DNA of 57,144 nucleotides from Propionibacteriaceae bacterium (GCA_031272505.1 JAISTQ010000008.1:1-57144); one strand, 5' to 3'. Shown: positions 39,467-50,800, counted from the stretch's first letter. The notes: a model not told the origin generated them from the sequence alone. Translations and numbers: made by a program.

Positions 39467-42328
39467 ATGACCATCTTGGCACCGTCTCCAACGCAGCGGC
39501 AGTTGCTGGCGCAGTGGCGCGGCCCGACATTGGCGTTGGGCGCGGCCGGTTCGGGGAAGACGGCGCTGTGCGCGCTGGCGGCGGCCCAAGTGGTCTCAAA
39601 CGGGCAGGTGCCGTTGGTGCTGGCGCGGAGCCGGCAGGCGGCGTCCGCTTTGAAGAATCAGATCGCCTCGCTGCTGCCGGGGCAGGCGTGGCAGCTCCAA
39701 GTGGCCACGGCGCACAGTTTCGCGGTGCAGGCGTTCCATCGCTGGGGGGAGGCGGCCGGGTTCGCCGACGCGCCCGCCTGGCGGTTGTTGACGGCCCCGG
39801 AGCAGGAGTACCGGGTGCGCGAGCTGCTGGCCTCCATGCCGGAAATTTGGCCCGAATTCCTGCGGCAGGCGGTGGGCACCAAGTCGTTCGCGAAACGGAT
39901 CCGGGCGGTGCTGCAGCGGGTCCGGCAGTTGGGGCTTGATCCGGGCGAGGTGGCCGAGTTCGGGCGGCAGGCGGGGCTTCCCGAGTGGGTCGCGGTGGGG
40001 GAGTTCTTCGAGGCTTATCTGGACGTGCTGGACGCCGAAATGGCTTTGGACTACGCCGAATGCACGCATCGGGCGCGCTTGGCTCTGGCCCAGGCGCAAG
40101 CGGAGCTGCCGTCGCTCTATCAGGCGGTGATCGTTGACGATCTCTCCGAGCTGGATCCGGCGCAGCTCGGCCTGTTGTACGATCTCGCCGCCGGGCTGCC
40201 CGTGTTGGCTACCGACAATCCGCAGGCGGCCGCATCCACCTTCCGGGGCGCCCATCCGCGGGCGGCGCAGGCTTTCGTCTCGCTGTTCTCCCCAGCGGTG
40301 GTGGAGTTGCGCGAGGCGCATCGGTTCGCGTCCGGCTTGGCGATGGCGTTGGGGCTGGTGGGCTCACGGCTGCCCGTGCCCGTGATCGGGGGCGCGCCGC
40401 GTCAGTTGGAGCCGATGGCGGTGGCGCCCGGCCCGGCTCCGAGCGTGCTCATCGCGCCTACGGACACCGCCCAGGCGGAGGCGGTCGCCGCCCTGTTGCA
40501 GACGGCCCACAGCGCCGGGAGGCGTTATCGCGAAATGGCGGTCTTGGTGCGCAACACCGCGCAGATCACCACCATCGTGCGCTACCTGGCCGCGCGGGGC
40601 GTCCCGGTGCAGGCCCCCACGGGGGAGATCCCGCTGGCCCAGGCTCCCGCCGTCCAGCCGCTGCTCCAGGGCCTTCGGGAGCTGCTTGACGCGGGGGAGA
40701 TCCCGCCCGACGCCCGCCCTGACGCGCTGGCCTGGCAGTTCTGGGACAAGACGCCGTGGCAGGCGCAATTAGTGGCCGAGGCGGCCGAGCCCGGTTTGCC
40801 CGGCCTGCTCGCCAACCGGGATCTGGACACCCTGATCGAGTTCTTCGCTTTTGCCGGGGAGGTGCAGGAGGTCGGCGTGAAGGGGGTGCGCTCGCTGTTG
40901 GCGCAGTTGGAGGCGCAGCAGATTCCGGCGGACAACGTCCGCGAGGATCGTCCCCGCCGGGATGCGGTGGCGGTGCTTACCGTGTACCGGGCGCTGGGCC
41001 AGCAGTGGCCGTTCGTGGTGCTCGCCGGGGTGCAGGAGGAATCGTGGCCGAATCTGCGGCGCGGCGGCACGTTGTTGAATCCGGATACGCTCACCAGCAC
41101 CGGCATCGGCGCTCCACCCACGGCGGGGGAGTTGCTGCAGGCTGAAAGGCGGCTCTTTCTTTCCGCTTGCGCCTGCGCGGCTGAAGAGTTGGCGGTGACG
41201 GCCTCTTTGGGTTCGATTGACGGCGAGCGGCAGCCGTCGCGTTTCCTGGCCGAGTTGGGCGTGGATCCGCTGGAACACCCACCCCCGGGGAATGATCTGC
41301 CCGCGCTGGTCGGCGATCTGCGCTACCGCAGCACCGATTCCGCGCCCGAGGCGGCCACTGCGGCGGCCAACGTGTTGGCGGTGTTGGCGGCGGGCACGGA
41401 TGCCACCGGCCGTCCGTTGGCGCCCGGCGCCCATCCGGATGCCTGGTGGGGGGTGCGCGAGTTTCCGGAGGCGCCCGCGCCCCGCGCGCCAGAAGACTCC
41501 GCTCCGGCCCGGTTCCAGCTCTCGCCCAGCGCGCTCAGCCAATTGATCGAGTGCCCGCGTCGCTACTATCTGGCCCGGCAGGCCCATGCCGAGGCGCCGC
41601 TCGGCCCCGCTGCCGCCTTCGGCACGTTGGTGCACGCCGTCATCGAGCAGGGCGAGCAGGCGGTTTTGGCGGCGGGTTCGCTCGCGCCGGGATTGGTCGT
41701 CAAGCTGCGGGAGGAGTTGCCCGCCAAGCTGCGCGCGGGCTGGGCGGAGTTGGAGTATCCCGCCCGGTGGCTGAGTGTCGCCGGGTTGCAACGGGCGGAA
41801 GCCATGCTGGGGCGCTATCTCGCGCTGGAGCAAGCCCGCGCCGCCGCTGGAGTCGAGTTGGTGGCGGTGGAGCAGGAGTTCGAGTTCCAGGTGCCGGTTT
41901 CGGCGGTGGAGTTGGTGGTCAAGGGCAAGATTGATCGGCTGGAGCGCACCGAGGCCGGGTTGCGGGTCGTCGATTTCAAGACGGGAGCGCCGCTGTCCCA
42001 GGGCGAGGTGCGGTATTCGGATCAGCTCGGCGTCTATCAAATGGGCATGGGGCACGCTGCCGTCGGGGAAGCCACGGCGGCCGGGGCGTCCATGGTGTTT
42101 TTGAAGCAGGGGACGGCGAAAGGCCTGGCCACTGAGTATGCCCAACCGCCGCTCACCGCCGAGTTTGACACCGGAATCACCGGCGAACAGTGGCTGGCCG
42201 AGCGGCTTGAGGCGGCCGCGATGATCCTCGCCGAAGGCAGCTATCCGGCCAGCACCAACGCCCACTGCACCACCTGCCCGTTCGCGTCCAGTTGCCCCTC
42301 CCAGGAAGCGGGGAGGCAGCTATGTTAG
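39467..42328 (+). CDS. adnA: AdnA subunit of AdnAB helicase-nuclease
   Basis: A 953-residue SF1A helicase/nuclease subunit matching AdnA (Rv3202c type). The helicase half starts with an altered Walker A, GAAGSGKTAL (about residues 25-34), and later helicase motifs are weak, as expected for the non-motor subunit. The C-terminal RecB-type nuclease domain has LIECPRRYYLARQ, a DFKTG active-site motif (about 840) and Cys residues in CTTCPFASSCPSQ that, with the upstream Cys, would hold a 4Fe-4S cluster. AdnAB resects double-strand break ends. ATG 39467 is leaderless behind a damage promoter. The stop overlaps adnB by seven bases. Confidence 0.87.
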   Translation: MTILAPSPTQRQLLAQWRGPTLALGAAGSGKTALCALAAAQVVSNGQVPLVLARSRQAASALKNQIASLLPGQAWQLQVATAHSFAVQAFHRWGEAAGFADAPAWRLLTAPEQEYRVRELLASMPEIWPEFLRQAVGTKSFAKRIRAVLQRVRQLGLDPGEVAEFGRQAGLPEWVAVGEFFEAYLDVLDAEMALDYAECTHRARLALAQAQAELPSLYQAVIVDDLSELDPAQLGLLYDLAAGLPVLATDNPQAAASTFRGAHPRAAQAFVSLFSPAVVELREAHRFASGLAMALGLVGSRLPVPVIGGAPRQLEPMAVAPGPAPSVLIAPTDTAQAEAVAALLQTAHSAGRRYREMAVLVRNTAQITTIVRYLAARGVPVQAPTGEIPLAQAPAVQPLLQGLRELLDAGEIPPDARPDALAWQFWDKTPWQAQLVAEAAEPGLPGLLANRDLDTLIEFFAFAGEVQEVGVKGVRSLLAQLEAQQIPADNVREDRPRRDAVAVLTVYRALGQQWPFVVLAGVQEESWPNLRRGGTLLNPDTLTSTGIGAPPTAGELLQAERRLFLSACACAAEELAVTASLGSIDGERQPSRFLAELGVDPLEHPPPGNDLPALVGDLRYRSTDSAPEAATAAANVLAVLAAGTDATGRPLAPGAHPDAWWGVREFPEAPAPRAPEDSAPARFQLSPSALSQLIECPRRYYLARQAHAEAPLGPAAAFGTLVHAVIEQGEQAVLAAGSLAPGLVVKLREELPAKLRAGWAELEYPARWLSVAGLQRAEAMLGRYLALEQARAAAGVELVAVEQEFEFQVPVSAVELVVKGKIDRLERTEAGLRVVDFKTGAPLSQGEVRYSDQLGVYQMGMGHAAVGEATAAGASMVFLKQGTAKGLATEYAQPPLTAEFDTGITGEQWLAERLEAAAMILAEGSYPASTNAHCTTCPFASSCPSQEAGRQLC

Positions 42329-45300
42329 ATCTGCGCAAGCTGCTGGGCATCCCCTTCTCGGAAGAGCAAATGGCCGCTATCGAAGCCCCGTTGGCTCCAA
42401 ATGTGGTGATCGCCGGGGCGGGCAGCGGGAAGACGACGGTGATGGCCGCCCGGGTGGTGCACTTGGTCGGCAACGACCTAGTGCGCCCGGAGCAGGTGTT
42501 GGGGTTGACATTCACCCGCAAGGCCGCCGCCGAGCTGGGCGAGCGGGTCCGGTCGGCGTTGCGAAAGGCCGGGCTCTACGATCCGGAGGCGGCCGCCGAG
42601 CCGCAAATCTCCACCTATGACGCCTTCGCCAAGGGGTTGGTGGCCGATTACGGCTTCCTCGGCGGGTTGGAGTCGGATGCCCGGCTGATCTCCGGGGTGG
42701 GTAGCTATCGGCTGGCCGCCGAGGTGGTGGCGAGTTGGGAGCAGCCTTTGGAAGCGTTGGGGGAGTACGCGCTCAGCACCGTCATCTTCATGGTGCGCCA
42801 CCTGTCGGATCAGCTCGTCTCGCACCTGGCCACCGTCGCGCAGTTGCAGGCGCACGGCGAGAAGTTCCTGGCCGCCTTGGAGCAAGCGCCGCTGAATAAA
42901 GGCAAGGTCTACAAAGACATTGAGAAGGCGCAGTTGGCCACCCGGCGGCGGCTGGAGCTGCTGCCGCTGGTGGAGCGCTATCAACAGCTCAAGCGGGAGC
43001 GCGGCTTCGTCGAGTTCAGCGATTTGATGAAGTACGCCGCCGAGCTGGCGCGGCTGGGGCCGGTGGGCGAGGCGCTGCGCGGGCAATTCCAGGTGGTGCT
43101 GCTTGACGAATACCAGGACACCTCGGCGGCTCAGGCCCAGTTGCTCTCCAGTTTGTTCGCCGGGCATCCGGTCACCGCCGTGGGCGATCCCTGCCAGGCG
43201 ATCTACGGCTGGCGCGGGGCGGCGGCGGGAAACATCGTGGAGTTCGCCGACTTGTTCGCCGACGCGCGCGGAAAGGCCAAAGCCTTCCCGTTGGCGACCA
43301 ATCGCCGCTCCGATGAGATCGTGGTGCGGGCGGCGAATGAGATGGCCACCCAGATCTATGCCCAGATCCCGGCAAGCTTGATGGCGGCGTCGCCACGGCT
43401 GGTGCCCAAGCCGGAAGCCGGCGTCGGGGAGTTGGTGCTTTCCGGGTTCGACACCGTGCTGGAGGAGCGCGAGTGGCTGGTGGCGCAGATCGCCCAGTTG
43501 CACCAATCGGGGCAGGTGGCCCAGTGGCGGGACATTGCGGTGTTGACGCGCACCAACGCCACCGCGGCGTCCATGCATCAGGCGCTGGCGGAGCAGGGCA
43601 TCCCAGCCGAGATCGTGGGGCTGGACGGCCTGCTGCAGTTGCCAGCGGTGGCCGATGTGGTGGCCACCTTGCGGCTGTTGGAAGACGAATGCGCGAATCC
43701 GGAGTTGGTCCGGCTGTTGACGTCCCCCCGCTGGGCGATCTCGCCGCCGGTGCTCGCCCAGTTGGGCCGGCGGGCGCGCAAACTCGCCGCAGATTCAGGG
43801 CAGCCGGAGAGCCTGCTGGCGGCGCTGGCCAATCCCGGGCCTGGGTTCCCGTCGGCGGTATACCCGCGTTTCAAGCAGTTCCACGCCGAGTTGCGGGCCT
43901 TGCGGGGCTGGCGCACCCGCGCGGTGGGCGATCTGGTGCAGGCGGTGGCCGGGGTGTTGGGCGCGGCTGCCGAGTATCGCGCTGTGGGTGTCGATCCCAC
44001 CCTCACCGGGTTGGATGAGTTCTATGCGGCGGTGGCCGAATATGAGGCTTTCGATGGCTCCGCCTCGCTTTCGGGGCTGCTCGCCTATCTGGACGCGGTC
44101 GGCTTCGATGGGGTGGGGCTGGAGCAGCCCGCCGTCTCCGATGTCGATTCGGTGAAGCTGCTCACCGTCCACAAAGCGAAAGGGCTGGAGTGGGATGTCG
44201 TCTTCCTCCCCGGCTTGACGGCGGGGAACTTCCCGGATGTCCGCGTCGGCGGCAACTGGGTGGGCCGCCCAGATGAGATTCCGGCGGAACTGCGCGGGGA
44301 TGCGCAGGCCATCGCGCAGCTCGGCGAAGTGAGCAACGCCAGCCTGAAGAAATACCACGAGCTGCTGCAAGACCAGACCAAACTGGGCGAGGATCGGCTC
44401 GGCTATGTGGCGATCACCCGCGCCCGGCATACCCTCTTCGCCTCCTGGCACGCCTGGCGGCCTGGCCAGGCCAAGCCGAAGCAAGCTTCGGAGTACTTCA
44501 ATCTGCTTGCCACGCTTGCCGACGCTGAAGTGCCCGAGATCAGCGAGCTGAACCCGCTCGCAGATACCCGCGCCGTCTACGACTGGCCCTATCTGGGAGA
44601 CGCCGCGGAATTGGCGGTGCGCCGCCAAGTGGCCTCCACCGTGCGCGAGTTGTTGCCCCAAGCCGCCACTTGGGTGGAGCCGCCGCCCGTCGCCGGCCTG
44701 AGCGCGGAGCAGACAGCCGCCTATGCCCGCGCCTTCGATCTCGCCAATCTGCTGCTTCGGCTGGAGCGCGAACGCCGCGAGCAGCCGCCCGCCGACGCTG
44801 GCTACCTGTCGGTGACGGCCGTCGCCCGCGCCGCCGCCGATCCGGCCGCCTTCGCCACCCAAGCCGCCCGGCCCCTGCCGCGGCTCACCAGCGCCGCCGC
44901 CGCCGTGGGCAGCCGCTTCCACGATTGGGTGCAAGCCCGCCTGGGTGCCGCGCCCAGCTTCGACGAGCTCGAGCCCAGCACCCTTGACGGCGATCTCGCC
45001 AAACTCCAAGCCGCCTTCGAGGCCAGCCCCTACGCCACCCTCCCCGTAGTCGCCGCCGAAGCCCCCTTCACGCTGCACCTCGCCGGCAAGCTCATCCGCG
45101 GCCGCATCGACGCCGTCTTCGCCCCCGAGCCCGGCAAATACACCATCGTCGACTGGAAGACCGGCGACATCCGCAAAGCCGATCCCATCCAACTCTCCAT
45201 CTACCGCCTCGCCTGGGCCCAACTCCACCACCTCCCCCTCGAATCCGTCACTGCCGTCTTCTACGACCTCTCCAAACGCAAAACCGCCACCCCACCCCTC

Positions 45301-45342
45301 CTCGACCTCCCCTCCCTCGAATCCCTCCTTGCCAACACGTAA
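42322..45342 (+). CDS. adnB: AdnB subunit of AdnAB helicase-nuclease
   Basis: The motor subunit of AdnAB, 1006 residues. An intact UvrD-type helicase core is visible: AGAGSGKTTVMAAR (about residues 31-44), TFTRKAAAELGERV, LLDEYQDTS, DPCQAIYGWRGA, TVHKAKGLEWDVVF and ITRARHTLF. The C-terminal RecB-like nuclease domain carries GRIDAVF and VDWKTGD (about 940-950), supplying the second nuclease site. ATG 42322 is chosen because GGGGAGG lies just upstream and it overlaps the adnA stop. The order adnA-adnB-nudC matches M. tuberculosis Rv3202c-Rv3201c-Rv3199c. Confidence 0.9.
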   Translation: MLDLRKLLGIPFSEEQMAAIEAPLAPNVVIAGAGSGKTTVMAARVVHLVGNDLVRPEQVLGLTFTRKAAAELGERVRSALRKAGLYDPEAAAEPQISTYDAFAKGLVADYGFLGGLESDARLISGVGSYRLAAEVVASWEQPLEALGEYALSTVIFMVRHLSDQLVSHLATVAQLQAHGEKFLAALEQAPLNKGKVYKDIEKAQLATRRRLELLPLVERYQQLKRERGFVEFSDLMKYAAELARLGPVGEALRGQFQVVLLDEYQDTSAAQAQLLSSLFAGHPVTAVGDPCQAIYGWRGAAAGNIVEFADLFADARGKAKAFPLATNRRSDEIVVRAANEMATQIYAQIPASLMAASPRLVPKPEAGVGELVLSGFDTVLEEREWLVAQIAQLHQSGQVAQWRDIAVLTRTNATAASMHQALAEQGIPAEIVGLDGLLQLPAVADVVATLRLLEDECANPELVRLLTSPRWAISPPVLAQLGRRARKLAADSGQPESLLAALANPGPGFPSAVYPRFKQFHAELRALRGWRTRAVGDLVQAVAGVLGAAAEYRAVGVDPTLTGLDEFYAAVAEYEAFDGSASLSGLLAYLDAVGFDGVGLEQPAVSDVDSVKLLTVHKAKGLEWDVVFLPGLTAGNFPDVRVGGNWVGRPDEIPAELRGDAQAIAQLGEVSNASLKKYHELLQDQTKLGEDRLGYVAITRARHTLFASWHAWRPGQAKPKQASEYFNLLATLADAEVPEISELNPLADTRAVYDWPYLGDAAELAVRRQVASTVRELLPQAATWVEPPPVAGLSAEQTAAYARAFDLANLLLRLERERREQPPADAGYLSVTAVARAAADPAAFATQAARPLPRLTSAAAAVGSRFHDWVQARLGAAPSFDELEPSTLDGDLAKLQAAFEASPYATLPVVAAEAPFTLHLAGKLIRGRIDAVFAPEPGKYTIVDWKTGDIRKADPIQLSIYRLAWAQLHHLPLESVTAVFYDLSKRKTATPPLLDLPSLESLLANT

Positions 45343-45349
45343 GCGTCGT

Positions 45350-45355
45350 TAGACT
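45350..45355 (+). promoter_or_regulatory. -10 box for leaderless nudC
   Basis: TAGACT lies six bases before ATG 45362. It lacks the TGTCR element of the neighbouring damage promoters. Confidence 0.4.
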
Positions 45356-45361
45356 GGCGGT

Positions 45362-46249
45362 ATGGATTGGACGATTGCGGCCGGGTTGGATCGGATGGTG
45401 GATGCGCGTCATGCGGATAGTTTCGCGGTGGAGTTGTGGCATCATCCAAAGGCGCAGCTGCTGGTGGTGTCGGAGCGGGGGCATGTGGCCTTGCGGGCAC
45501 CGGGCAAGCTGACGTTCACCCGGCCCACGGGTGAGTATCGCCCGGAGAGTGACGTGTTCGTGGGCGAATGGCAAGGCTCGCCGATCTTCGTGCGGGTGGT
45601 GGCGGATGATGCGGCGATTGCGGCGGCGTTCCAAGCGAGTTGTCCGGTGAAGATCACCGGGTTGCGGCCCGTGCTGGACGCCTTCGATGACGAAGTGCAG
45701 GTGGCGTTCGTGGCGGCGGCGATCGGGCGCTGGTCGGGCATGGCAAAGTTCTGTTCCCGGTGCGGCACGGCGTTGACCCCGGCGTGTGGCGGCAACATGC
45801 GCAAGTGCGGCAACTGCAGGCTGGAGCATTTTCCGCGCACCGATCCGGCGATCATCGTCGCGGTCACCGATGCCGATGATCGGATCCTGCTCGGAAGACA
45901 GCCGGTCTGGGAGCCGAAACGGATGAGCGTGCTGGCCGGTTACGTCGAAGCGGGCGAATCAGCCGAGCAAGCCGTACACCGCGAACTCGCCGAAGAAGTC
46001 GGCCTCCACGGCCTCACCGACGTGCGCTACTTCGCCTCGCAACCTTGGCCGTTCCCGCGCTCACTGATGCTCGCCTACACCGCCCACTGCCCGCACCCCG
46101 ACCAACTCGCCCCGGACACCGCTGAAATCGAGACCGCCCGCTGGTTTACCCGCGCCGACTTCACCGCCGCGGTGGAATCGAACGAGCTGCTGCAACCGTC
46201 CAAGCATTCCGTCGCCTATCGCTTGATCCACACCTGGCTCAAGCGCTGA
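45362..46249 (+). CDS. nudC: NADH pyrophosphatase / NAD-cap decapping Nudix hydrolase NudC
   Basis: A 295-residue Nudix enzyme that splits NAD(H) to NMN(H) and AMP, and in E. coli removes NAD caps from RNA. The zinc ribbon has CSRCG and CGNC pairs (about 129-152). The Nudix box GYVEAGESAEQAVHREL continues to AEEVGL, and the NudC-specific SQPWPFPRSLM follows it. The C-terminus ends with a helical tail. It is leaderless (TAGACT upstream). Its last 11 bases overlap the 3' end of recD on the other strand. In mycobacteria it also sits next to the adn genes. Confidence 0.92.
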   Translation: MDWTIAAGLDRMVDARHADSFAVELWHHPKAQLLVVSERGHVALRAPGKLTFTRPTGEYRPESDVFVGEWQGSPIFVRVVADDAAIAAAFQASCPVKITGLRPVLDAFDDEVQVAFVAAAIGRWSGMAKFCSRCGTALTPACGGNMRKCGNCRLEHFPRTDPAIIVAVTDADDRILLGRQPVWEPKRMSVLAGYVEAGESAEQAVHRELAEEVGLHGLTDVRYFASQPWPFPRSLMLAYTAHCPHPDQLAPDTAEIETARWFTRADFTAAVESNELLQPSKHSVAYRLIHTWLKR

Positions 46250-47891
46250 AGCCGGAGACGCGGAGGGCGGGGGAGTTGACGGCTTTGGTGAGGGAGTCGA
46301 TGGAGCCGATGATGGTGACTTGCGATTGGGCGCGGGTGAGGGCGGTGTAGAGCAGCTCGCGGGTGAGCAGCGGCGAATCGACGCCGGGGAGGAGCAGGAT
46401 GACGTGCTGGAACTGGCTCCCTTGGGCTTTGTGGACGGTGATGGCGTAGCTGGGGGTGGTGTCTTCGAGGAGCTGGACGGGCACGCCGTCGCCGGGGCCG
46501 AAGTGCGCCACCAACCCCTGCGGGGAAGCGTAGACCACGCCGGTGTCGCCGTTGGAGAGCCCCAGATCTGCCGAATTGTGCCCATAGAGCAGCGGCATCC
46601 CGGCGAACCAGCGCGCGTCGTCACCGGCCAGCCCGGCGGAGCGCAGCGCCCGGATGATCTCGGCGTTCCAGTGTTCCGCTCCGGCGGGACCGATGCGGTG
46701 CGCGCAGAGCAACTGCAAGGAGCGCTGCCGGGCGAGCGTATCCGCGACTGGGGCAGCGTGCGCCGATTCGATGAGCGCCTCGGCGGCGGGCAGCACCAAC
46801 TGGGTGATGGCGGCGGCGGGAGAATCGGTGACGAGGCGGACTTGTTCGCCGTCGATGGCGGCCAGCAGCGCCTCGGGATCGCCCGCCAGCACCGCGGCAG
46901 CGCAGTCGGAGATCGCGCCGGAGAAACGGTGGTTCTGGCGGAGCCGGACCAGTGAGGGGGTGCCCGAGGCCACGGTGGTGATGTCGGAGAGCACCGCGCC
47001 CGCGAGCACCGGGGCGAGCTGATCCGGATCGCCGACCAGCACCAGCCGACAGCCGGGCGGCAGGGCGGCGAGCAGCCGATCCATGAGCAGCAGCGGCACC
47101 ATGGAGGCTTCGTCGACGATGACCACGTCGTAGGGAAGCGGATCGAACCCGTCGTGCGCGAAGCGGGTGCGTTTACCGGGCTGGTAGCCGAGCAGCCGGT
47201 GGATGGTGACGCCCGACAAAGCTGCGGCGCCGGATTCGAGCAGCGATTCGGTGATCCGGGTGGCGGCTTTCCCGGTGGGTGCGGCGAGCGCGATGCGCGG
47301 CTGGGCCGGCCAACCGGCCACCGGGGCGGCGGCGGCGACCTGCTGCAGCGTGCTGATGATCTTGGCGATGGTGTACGTCTTGCCGGTGCCGGGCCCGCCA
47401 GCGACGATGGTGAGGCCGCGCTGCGCGGCGGTGGCGGCGGCCTGGCGTTGATACGGATCAGCATTGGCGCCGAAGACGGCATCCAGGATGGCATCGAGGC
47501 CGGGCACTGGCCAGGATTGGGCGGCCAACTCGGCGAAGCGCCGCTGCACCCGCTGCTCCTGCTCGTAATAGCGCTGCAAGTAGAGCCGGGTGCCCACCAA
47601 ATGCAGCGGCCGATTGAACCCGGTGCCCGTCTCCACCATCGGGGAGGCGGTGAGCGCGGCGAGCCATTCGGCGGTGCCCGGCCAGGCATAATCGGGCAAC
47701 TGCTCCTCGGCCAGCGCTTGCAACTGCTGCGCAGCCAACTCCAGATCCAGGCAGACCGACCCGGATTCCAGTACCTTGATCGTCATCGCCAGGGCGGAGA
47801 GCACCAGCGGATCGCGCTCCCCATAGAGCCGCGCGATCTTCTCAGCCGCCAGCAACTCGCCAGCGGTGAACAGCTCAGCCAACTCAGCCAT
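46239..47891 (-). CDS. recD: Exodeoxyribonuclease V alpha subunit RecD
   Basis: A 550-residue SF1B helicase, the fast 5'-3' motor of RecBCD. Motifs: VAGGPGTGKTYTIAKI (about residues 168-183), VIVDEASMVPLL, LVGDPDQLAPVLAG and the C-terminal AITVHKAQGSQFQHVI and TALTRAQSQV. The N-terminal about 110 residues form the RecB-contacting domain. GGAGG lies five bases before ATG 47891, and the start overlaps recB by eight bases. It is the last gene of the recC-recB-recD operon, with its 3' end antisense to nudC. Confidence 0.9.
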   Translation of the reverse strand: MAELAELFTAGELLAAEKIARLYGERDPLVLSALAMTIKVLESGSVCLDLELAAQQLQALAEEQLPDYAWPGTAEWLAALTASPMVETGTGFNRPLHLVGTRLYLQRYYEQEQRVQRRFAELAAQSWPVPGLDAILDAVFGANADPYQRQAAATAAQRGLTIVAGGPGTGKTYTIAKIISTLQQVAAAAPVAGWPAQPRIALAAPTGKAATRITESLLESGAAALSGVTIHRLLGYQPGKRTRFAHDGFDPLPYDVVIVDEASMVPLLLMDRLLAALPPGCRLVLVGDPDQLAPVLAGAVLSDITTVASGTPSLVRLRQNHRFSGAISDCAAAVLAGDPEALLAAIDGEQVRLVTDSPAAAITQLVLPAAEALIESAHAAPVADTLARQRSLQLLCAHRIGPAGAEHWNAEIIRALRSAGLAGDDARWFAGMPLLYGHNSADLGLSNGDTGVVYASPQGLVAHFGPGDGVPVQLLEDTTPSYAITVHKAQGSQFQHVILLLPGVDSPLLTRELLYTALTRAQSQVTIIGSIDSLTKAVNSPALRVSGFSA

Positions 47892-50800
47892 GACCGCCTC
47901 CGATCAAATCGGAGAGTTCCACCACCAGCTCGGCGGGCGGGAACCACTGGAACACCCCGAACTCCGGATGCGCCGGGGACATGCCGCGCACGAACAGATA
48001 CCCGACCCCGCCCAGGTGCTCATCCGGACGGTATCCGGGGAGCCGGTGCCGCAAGAAGCGATGCAGCGCCACCGCATAGAGGATGGCCTGCAGCGGATAG
48101 TGGCTGCGGATCATCTCGGCGGCCATCGCGGGAACGTCAAAATCCGCGCATTTCACGGTGGCCGGATCGCCGAGCGAGTTCGTCTTGTAATCGAAGATGT
48201 AGTACTTTCCCGCTTCGCGCAGCAGCAGATCGATGCTGCCGGTGAGGAAGCCGCGCAACTTCGTCTGCGCCAGGGCCGGATCGGCGAGTGCCGCCGGATA
48301 ATCGGCGAGCGGATCGCCAGCGGGCAGCTTGGCGGCCAACAACTCCGCCACTTGGGACAGTTTCGCGGATCCGTCCAGCGGGAACTCGAACGTCAACTCG
48401 GCCAAACCCGCGCTGCGCGGGAAGGCGGTGAGCGGCTTGCCGCCGGCCAGCTTGCCCAACGGGGTGAGCAACGCCGGGGCCAGCCCGGCAGCCAATTCGG
48501 CCGCCCCGACATCGGGCAGCGGATAGCGCCGCAGCGCCACTGCGGCGACCGCCTCCAACCTGGCGAGCAGCTCAGTTTCGCCGGTATGCCAATCGACCTG
48601 CTCGTAGACTTCGTGGACCAGTGAGCCGAAGGTCGTCCCGCCGGGGAAACCGGCCAACGGGGAGAGCTGCCCAGCGCCCGCCGCGGGGGCAGCTTCGTCA
48701 GCCCCGGCAGCCTGGGCGTCTTCCGGCTCATCCAGGCCGCCGCGCACCGGCCCGTCATGCACCCCGGCCGTCAACCCGGAATAGGAGGTGCGCCGCCAGT
48801 CTTGATCGATGCTGCGCGTGAACTCAGCCAGCGTCAGCGCCGCGCTGGGGGCGCGGGCGGGTAAGCGCGCCGGAGCCGCCGCCCCACTGATAGCTTCTGG
48901 GACGCGATCGAACTGCAGGCCGGCGGCCTTCGGCCATTCCATCTCGCCGGGCGGAACTAGCTGCTTCGGCATCTGCGGCACGCCGACGACGCTTGGATCG
49001 CGGGCCAGCAGCCGATGCAGCGGCGAGGGGGTGGTGTTCGCGCTGGAGGCCGCCCACCAGAGCGTCAACTGCGAACGCGCCCGGGTGCAGGCCACATAGA
49101 GCCTCCGCAGCTCGTCAGCCGCGTCCTCCGCCGCCCAGCGTCGGCGCGACTCTTTGCGATGCTCGCTGCCGCTAACCGAGACATCGAGGCAGCGTTGGCC
49201 CGTCTCGTCGTGATAATCCACCGGGCCTTTGAAATCGTACGGCCGGTATTCCACCTTGGAAGAGGAAAAGCGATCCCACATGGTAGGCAGGAACACCACC
49301 GGCCATTCCAGCCCTTTGGCCTTGTGGATGGTGAGGATCTGGACGGCATCCGCGTCACTCTCCAGCCGCCGCAGGTGCTCGCGGGTGTTGTCGGACGCGA
49401 TTTTGTCCGTCAACCATTCCAGCAGCGCCGGGCCTTGCACGCCTTGGTGGTATTGCCGGCTCAACACCTGGCTGAGGTGGATGTGATCGGTGAGCTGCCG
49501 CTCGCCCAGCACCTTGCCCAGCAGCCGCGAGGCGAAGCTGCCATCGGCGCTGATCGCGGCAAACAGCGCCGCCACCCCCTCGCGCCGGTAGACATCCGCC
49601 CAGCGGGAGAGCTGATCGAGCCAACTGGAAAGCTGCGAGCTGCTGGCGGCGGCCAGATCAGCCAGGTTGGCCCCGATGAAAGGCGTCAAACAGGCATGGC
49701 GCACATTTCCGCGCCGGGGCAACTCGAAGGCCCGCAGCAGCTTCTCCCACTCTTGGGCGGCCGCGGTGGCGAACACCGAATCCGCTCCCGAGAATGCCGC
49801 CGGAATCCCGGCCAGCGAGAGCTGTTTCACCAGCTGCTCACCGTGCTCGTTCTTGGTGACCAAGATGGCGACGTCCTTCGGGCAGATGGGATGCGTGCCC
49901 TCCTCGTCCACCACTGCGGCCGTTGACGAAAACAGCTGGGCCACCGCGGCGACCAGATCAGCGAAAATCTGCTCCCGCAGCGCGTCCACTCCCGGCGGAT
50001 TCGAGTAGTTCAATTCGCGCAACCACACCGGCGGGAAAGGGGAATTGAGCAGCCTTGACTCCCGATGGGTGGCCGTCGTCATCGGCACCCCGATGCCTTC
50101 GCCCAACTCCGCGTTCGCAAAGAGCCGGTTGACCGTCTCGATCACCTGCGCGTCCGCCCGATGGTTGCGTCCCAGCGTTTGCTTTTCGGTGGCGGTGCCG
50201 ACCGCGCGGCGGTAGGCGGTGATGTCCGCGCCGCGGAAACGGTAGATGGACTGCTTCGGATCGCCGACCAGCACCAACTCGGCGTGCCCGGCGAAGCACC
50301 GCTCCAGCAGCTCCCACTGGATGGTGTCGGTGTCTTGGAATTCGTCTACCAGCACCACCTTGAGCGTGCCGCGCAGCCGCTCCACGGCGGCGGGGCTGAC
50401 GGCCAGCGCGTCGCGGAGCCGCACCAACTGATCGTTGAAGGTGTACACCCCCAAGCGGGCTTTGGCGGCCGCGTATTCGGCCTGGAAGGCGGCCGCAAAC
50501 TGCGCCCGGGCTTGCGATGCGTCATCGTCGGCGGCGGTGACTTTCGCGTCGGGGAAGCACTCCAACCCGAGGGCGATCTTTTGCGCATCCTCCAGCCCGA
50601 ACCCCGGCGGAGCGGCGGCGAAGGTCTTCAAGTAGGCGTCTTCGACGGCCTGTTTGAGCACTTCGGCTGGATCTTCGAGCAGCCTGCCGACATCGCCGTT
50701 CGCCAGCACCCCCAACTGGGCGTACATCGCGGAGCAGAACTCGTGGATCGTCATCAAAGCGGAGCTGTCCAACTGCTGCTCGGCGGCCTGCAGCCGCTCC